DNA from: Spirochaetales bacterium
GTDB lineage: Bacteria > Spirochaetota > Spirochaetia > Treponematales > UBA12059
Direction of reading: 5' to 3'
Assembly: GCA_004525355.1 (NCBI GenBank)
Contig: SPCK01000079.1
Span: 1 to 8,037 of the forward strand
Length of the DNA stretch: 8,037 bases
Shown: piece by piece, positions 5,505-8,037 of the stretch
Numbering within the stretch: position 1 is the first letter of the stretch
Layout of the letters: every line of letters starts with the position of its first letter
Notes under the pieces: generated by a model
Seen by the model: only the letters and a program-made list of their open reading frames with translations
The model's database searches: none
What the model was told of the DNA's origin: nothing
Translations under genes and position numbers: made by a program

Positions 5505-6926
5505 TCACTCGGGCTGCGGCGGCGATACCGGCCCTCCCCCTTCGCCGTGTCCGTCCTTCCAGGAATCCAGCAGCGCCCCGAGCTTTTCCCCGTTCCGCGT
5601 CCTCACGTCGAATCCCGTCCGCGCGCAGTACGCGGACAGGTCCCGGTAGGCCGCGAACCAGCCGCCGAGGGACCCGGCGGCCGTTCCCATCGCCTTTCCG
5701 AAGCGTCCCGAGTTGGCGATACCGTCCACCAGCTCCTCTATACGTTTGAGCTCGGCCAGGTCGGCCGATGACAGCGCGTCTGTCTCCAGCACCTCGTACG
5801 GGGGCATCTTCTGGAAGATCGCCCCGAATCCGCTAGCGTCCTCCCTGAGTTCCGTGCCTGGGAGCCCCTTCAGGAACCCCAGCTGAAGCTGCTGGACGCC
5901 CAGCGACATCACCTCGTCGAACGAACAACGCAACTCGTTCATGCCCTCCCCGGGCAGGCCCGCGATCAGATCCAGGTGCATATGCACCGTGCCCAACGCG
6001 ACGAGTCGCTGAATGGCTGCCCGCTCCCGATCCCAGTCACCATTCCTGTGAATCGCTGACCGGGTGCGAGCATGAACCGTCTGGACACCTATCTCGAACT
6101 GGAACAGTCCTTCGGGCGCGTTTGCCAGTATGGAGAAGTCGTCTTCTGCCAGGAGGGCCGGGTGCACCTCGAAATGGAAGCGAGTACCGGCATCTGCGAA
6201 GCGCAGGATCAGGGTGCGCCACAGCTCCCGCGCACGTTCGGGGTGTACGTTGAAGGTACGGTCGACGAATTTGATCAGGTATGGGGCGTGCGCCATCATT
6301 TCCCCGATCTCGCCCATGACGGTCGCCGCGTCCTTCTCGTCCAGGGCTTGGTCCTCGCGGGAAGACAGGCAGTAGGAGCAATGGAAGGGACAGCCTCGGC
6401 TCGACTCGTAATACAGGTAGCGTTTCTCCAGCGCCAAGAAATCCGCCTCCCGGTACGGAAAGGGCACCGACGAGAACGCCACCGGAGGGGCCACAAGCGT
6501 CCGGCCCGGAAAGGAATCCAGCCTGAACCCGGCAGCGGCCAGGATTCCGGCCGCTGATTCTCCCGGCCCACGCACAACCAGGTCCACCTCGGAGTGGGCC
6601 GCCAGCCATGCGGCCGCATCGTGCCCCGCCTCGGGACCGCCCAGCACGATGCCGCATCCGGGCAACAGGGCCTTCACGTCCGGGAGGACGGCCCCGACAA
6701 GTTCGGCGTTCCAGATGTAGGTGGAAAAGAACAGCAGGTCCGGCTCGGCCGCCGCTATGTCCCGAACGATTTCAAGCCGCGGCTGGGTGATGTGGTAGTC
6801 TCTCAATTCCACGGACAAGGCCAGTCCGGAGGCGGCCGAGGCGTCCTCCAGCGCGTTTCGCAGGTAGCGTATGGCTAGCGACGAGTGGGTGTAGCGGGCG
6901 TTCAGCGCGATGACGAGAGCCTTCAT
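5505..6926 (-). CDS. B12-binding-domain radical SAM protein (DUF4080 type)
   Basis: This 473-residue protein joins an N-terminal B12-binding-type Rossmann domain (about 1-135) to a radical SAM domain (about 165-370) and a C-terminal region resembling DUF4080 (about 370-455). The opening MKALVIALNARYTHSSLAIRYL is typical of this family, as is VLGGPEA at 94-100. The radical SAM cluster motif is CPFHCSYC, with Cys179, Cys183 and Cys186 expected to hold the 4Fe-4S cluster that splits S-adenosylmethionine. FEIGVQT (277-283) and DLIAGLPGE (319-327) are standard barrel strands. The canonical cobalamin motif DxHxxG is not intact: DYHITQ at 43-48 keeps Asp and His but lacks Gly, so cobalamin binding is uncertain. 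The last 15 residues are Gly/Pro-rich and probably disordered. The substrate is unknown; family members are cytoplasmic and usually annotated only by domain. It is a single-gene unit, convergent with the kinase-like gene and divergent from the VF530 gene. Confidence 0.92.
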   Translation of the reverse strand: MKALVIALNARYTHSSLAIRYLRNALEDASAASGLALSVELRDYHITQPRLEIVRDIAAAEPDLLFFSTYIWNAELVGAVLPDVKALLPGCGIVLGGPEAGHDAAAWLAAHSEVDLVVRGPGESAAGILAAAGFRLDSFPGRTLVAPPVAFSSVPFPYREADFLALEKRYLYYESSRGCPFHCSYCLSSREDQALDEKDAATVMGEIGEMMAHAPYLIKFVDRTFNVHPERARELWRTLILRFADAGTRFHFEVHPALLAEDDFSILANAPEGLFQFEIGVQTVHARTRSAIHRNGDWDRERAAIQRLVALGTVHMHLDLIAGLPGEGMNELRCSFDEVMSLGVQQLQLGFLKGLPGTELREDASGFGAIFQKMPPYEVLETDALSSADLAELKRIEELVDGIANSGRFGKAMGTAAGSLGGWFAAYRDLSAYCARTGFDVRTRNGEKLGALLDSWKDGHGEGGGPVSPPQPE

Positions 6927-6933
6927 GCCTTCC

Positions 6934-6939
6934 AGTATA
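6934..6939 (-). promoter_or_regulatory. Candidate -10 box of the radical SAM gene
   Basis: On the minus strand TATACT (five of six consensus bases) lies seven bases before the ATG at 6926. A GGAAGG sits almost directly against the ATG, too close for a normal ribosome binding site. No convincing -35 is present 17 bases further upstream (GGCGCC). If the box is real the transcript would start at or next to the start codon, as suggested for the first gene in the window. Confidence 0.35.
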
Positions 6940-7061
6940 CTCGCGGAAGGAGGAAAGGCGCCACCGGATCACCTATCCCGGGCAGGACCTGGCCCTTGAT
7001 TTTCCGTACCCGCGGAGTCACACTTTGGCGATCAGGAAAGCTTCGATTCGATCAACCCAAC

Positions 7062-7066
7062 AGGAG
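7062..7066 (+). promoter_or_regulatory. Ribosome binding site (AGGAG) for the VF530 gene
   Basis: AGGAG lies five bases before the ATG at 7072 and settles the start codon. Upstream, TTGATT at 6996-7001 could be a -35, but the hexamer 17 bases on (CACACT, 7019-7024) is a poor -10, so the promoter is not identified. Confidence 0.7.
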
Positions 7067-7071
7067 CGCAC

Positions 7072-7410
7072 ATGGCGGAAACCAGCCCCAAAGATCCCCT
7101 GCACGGTATCACGTTGCAGGTCATGGTGGAGCAATTGCAGGAGAAACTGGGTTGGGAGGGTCTTGCCCGCAAGATTCCGGCAAATTGCTTCGTCAACGAG
7201 CCCAGTATCAAATCGAGCCTGACATTTCTCCGGAGAACACCCTGGGCTCGAGAAAAACTTGAAAAACTCTACCTGTGGACTTTTCACCGCGGTTTCGTGC
7301 ACCAGAAAAGTCGCGACGCCAGGAAAACCGACGCGCCCGCGCCGCATGCCGGCGACCACGCCCCCGGAGGTGAGGGCCCAAGAGGGACCGGCGAGAAGCA
7401 TCGGAGATGA
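7072..7410 (+). CDS. VF530/DUF2132 family DNA-binding protein
   Basis: Residues 6-69 match the small VF530 (DUF2132) family closely. The conserved blocks are KDPLHGITL at 7-15, LGWEGLARKIP at 26-36, NCF at 38-40, and the family hallmark PSIKSSLTFLRRTPWARE at 44-61 ending in KLEKLYL. Family members are compact helical proteins of about 70-80 residues, annotated as DNA-binding; the cellular role is not established. This one has a further 40 residues (about 72-112) rich in Arg, His, Gly and Pro, probably disordered and basic enough to touch nucleic acid. The ATG at 7072 is supported by AGGAG five bases before it. The stop codon overlaps the mobA-like start as ATGA, so part of the tail may exist because the frame must run into the next gene's start. 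It is divergent from the radical SAM gene across 145 bases. Confidence 0.9.
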   Translation: MAETSPKDPLHGITLQVMVEQLQEKLGWEGLARKIPANCFVNEPSIKSSLTFLRRTPWAREKLEKLYLWTFHRGFVHQKSRDARKTDAPAPHAGDHAPGGEGPRGTGEKHRR

Positions 7411-8027
7411 GGAGCTTCGGATCCGCCTGCGTCCTGGCAGGAGGCAAGGGCTTCCGCCTTGGCGGCAGGGACAAGCTCTACATGGAACTCGGCGGCGAGC
7501 GCCTGGCATGGCGCGTTGTCAGGTCGCTGCAATCGCGCTTCGACGACATCATCGTCGCCACGGGCAGACCCGAGTCGTTTGCCGGAATGGGCGTCAGGAC
7601 CGTGACCGACGAACCCGGCTTTCAGGGACCGCTGGCCGGCCTGCTGTCCGCCCTACGCGCAACGACCAGCCTGTGGCTCTACCTGATCGCGGTGGATATG
7701 CCCCGATTCTCGACAGCCTGGGTGGACCTGCTGGAAGCGAGAATCGGCGAGCGCGCTGAAGGCGCCCCCGAGCCGCTGGCCTGCGTCGCTTCGTCAGGAG
7801 CGTTTTTCGAGCCTTTCCAGGCTTTCTACCACTTTGCCCTGCCCGATATCGCCAGCAAGGCGGCCTCTTCAGGTGATCCACACGGTTCCATCCAGGCCCT
7901 CCTGTCCGGACGCCCGCTGCTCCGCATCGGTGACGCCGACGTTCTGGCCGCCTGCGCCCCGGACCTGTTCTTCAGCGTCAACACGCCAGAGGATCTTGCC
8001 GCCGCCAACGACACATTTCAGTTTTGA
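7407..8027 (+). CDS. mobA: Molybdenum cofactor guanylyltransferase, MobA type
   Basis: The 206-residue product is a MobA-type nucleotidyltransferase of the NTP_transferase_3 class. MobA joins GMP from GTP to molybdopterin-molybdenum, giving the dinucleotide cofactor of enzymes such as formate dehydrogenase or DMSO reductase-family members, in the cytoplasm. The nucleotide-binding loop LAGGKGFRLGGRDK is at 10-23, with Arg18 and Lys23 in the usual places. TDEP at 67-70 and GPLAGLLSAL at 74-83 follow. AVDMP at 95-99 carries the metal-binding Asp97. EPFQAFYH at 135-142 and FFSVNTPEDL at 188-197 match the family's C-terminal blocks. Length is normal (about 190-210) and the gene ends with a complete stop ten bases before the window edge. 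The start lies in an ATGA overlap with the VF530 gene; GAGAAG at 7393-7398 is a modest ribosome binding site, so coupling is likely. The related enzymes MocA (cytidylyl) and other sugar-nucleotide transferases are less likely. Confidence 0.87.
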   Translation: MRSFGSACVLAGGKGFRLGGRDKLYMELGGERLAWRVVRSLQSRFDDIIVATGRPESFAGMGVRTVTDEPGFQGPLAGLLSALRATTSLWLYLIAVDMPRFSTAWVDLLEARIGERAEGAPEPLACVASSGAFFEPFQAFYHFALPDIASKAASSGDPHGSIQALLSGRPLLRIGDADVLAACAPDLFFSVNTPEDLAAANDTFQF

Positions 8028-8037
8028 CGTCACGCGC

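Noticed and set aside
5322..5771. Plus-strand open frame of 149 residues across the convergent gap
   Set aside because: It is Arg/Pro/Ser-rich, runs through hairpins and into the radical SAM gene antisense, and has no supporting motif.
8025..8032. TGACGTCA palindrome at the end of mobA
   Set aside because: An 8-base palindrome overlapping a stop codon is likely chance; nothing downstream is visible to relate it to.

Overview
This is a GC-rich bacterial window, with AT content a little higher in the first ~500 bases. It holds seven protein-coding genes and no tRNA, rRNA, CRISPR array or recognisable insertion sequence. The most likely source is a spirochaete of the Treponema/Spirochaeta group. 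I base this on the overall feel of the oligopeptide-binding protein, whose C-terminus matches the style I know from treponemal OppA-like proteins, and on the unrecognised helical protein upstream. This assignment is an inference and a homology search could overturn it.

Layout. Positions 79-1491 (+) encode a soluble, highly charged helical protein I do not recognise. After a 76-base gap, a tight cluster runs 1568-5309 (+): a secreted OppA-type peptide-binding protein, a four-segment membrane protein ending in a poly-glutamate tail, and a P-loop protein that looks like a divergent, enlarged type II thymidine kinase. Both junctions in this cluster are 4-base ATGA stop/start overlaps, so the three genes are probably co-transcribed and translationally coupled. 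A 195-base gap (5310-5504) packed with GC-rich hairpins separates this cluster from a convergent radical SAM gene with an N-terminal B12-binding-type domain (5505-6926, -). From the divergent 145-base region 6927-7071, a second pair runs on the + strand: a small VF530/DUF2132-type DNA-binding protein (7072-7410) and a MobA-type molybdenum cofactor nucleotidyltransferase (7407-8027), again joined by an ATGA overlap.

How they might work together. The binding protein would capture peptides or another solute in the periplasm, but no ABC permease or ATPase lies in the window, so it is an orphan here. The membrane protein and the thymidine-kinase-like protein have no obvious link to peptide uptake. 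Their coupling is the most unusual arrangement in the window. MobA points to molybdoenzymes elsewhere in the genome. I see no defence system, prophage or other clearly new large system. The strongest candidates for something undescribed are the binding protein / membrane protein / kinase-like cluster and the structured intergenic element.
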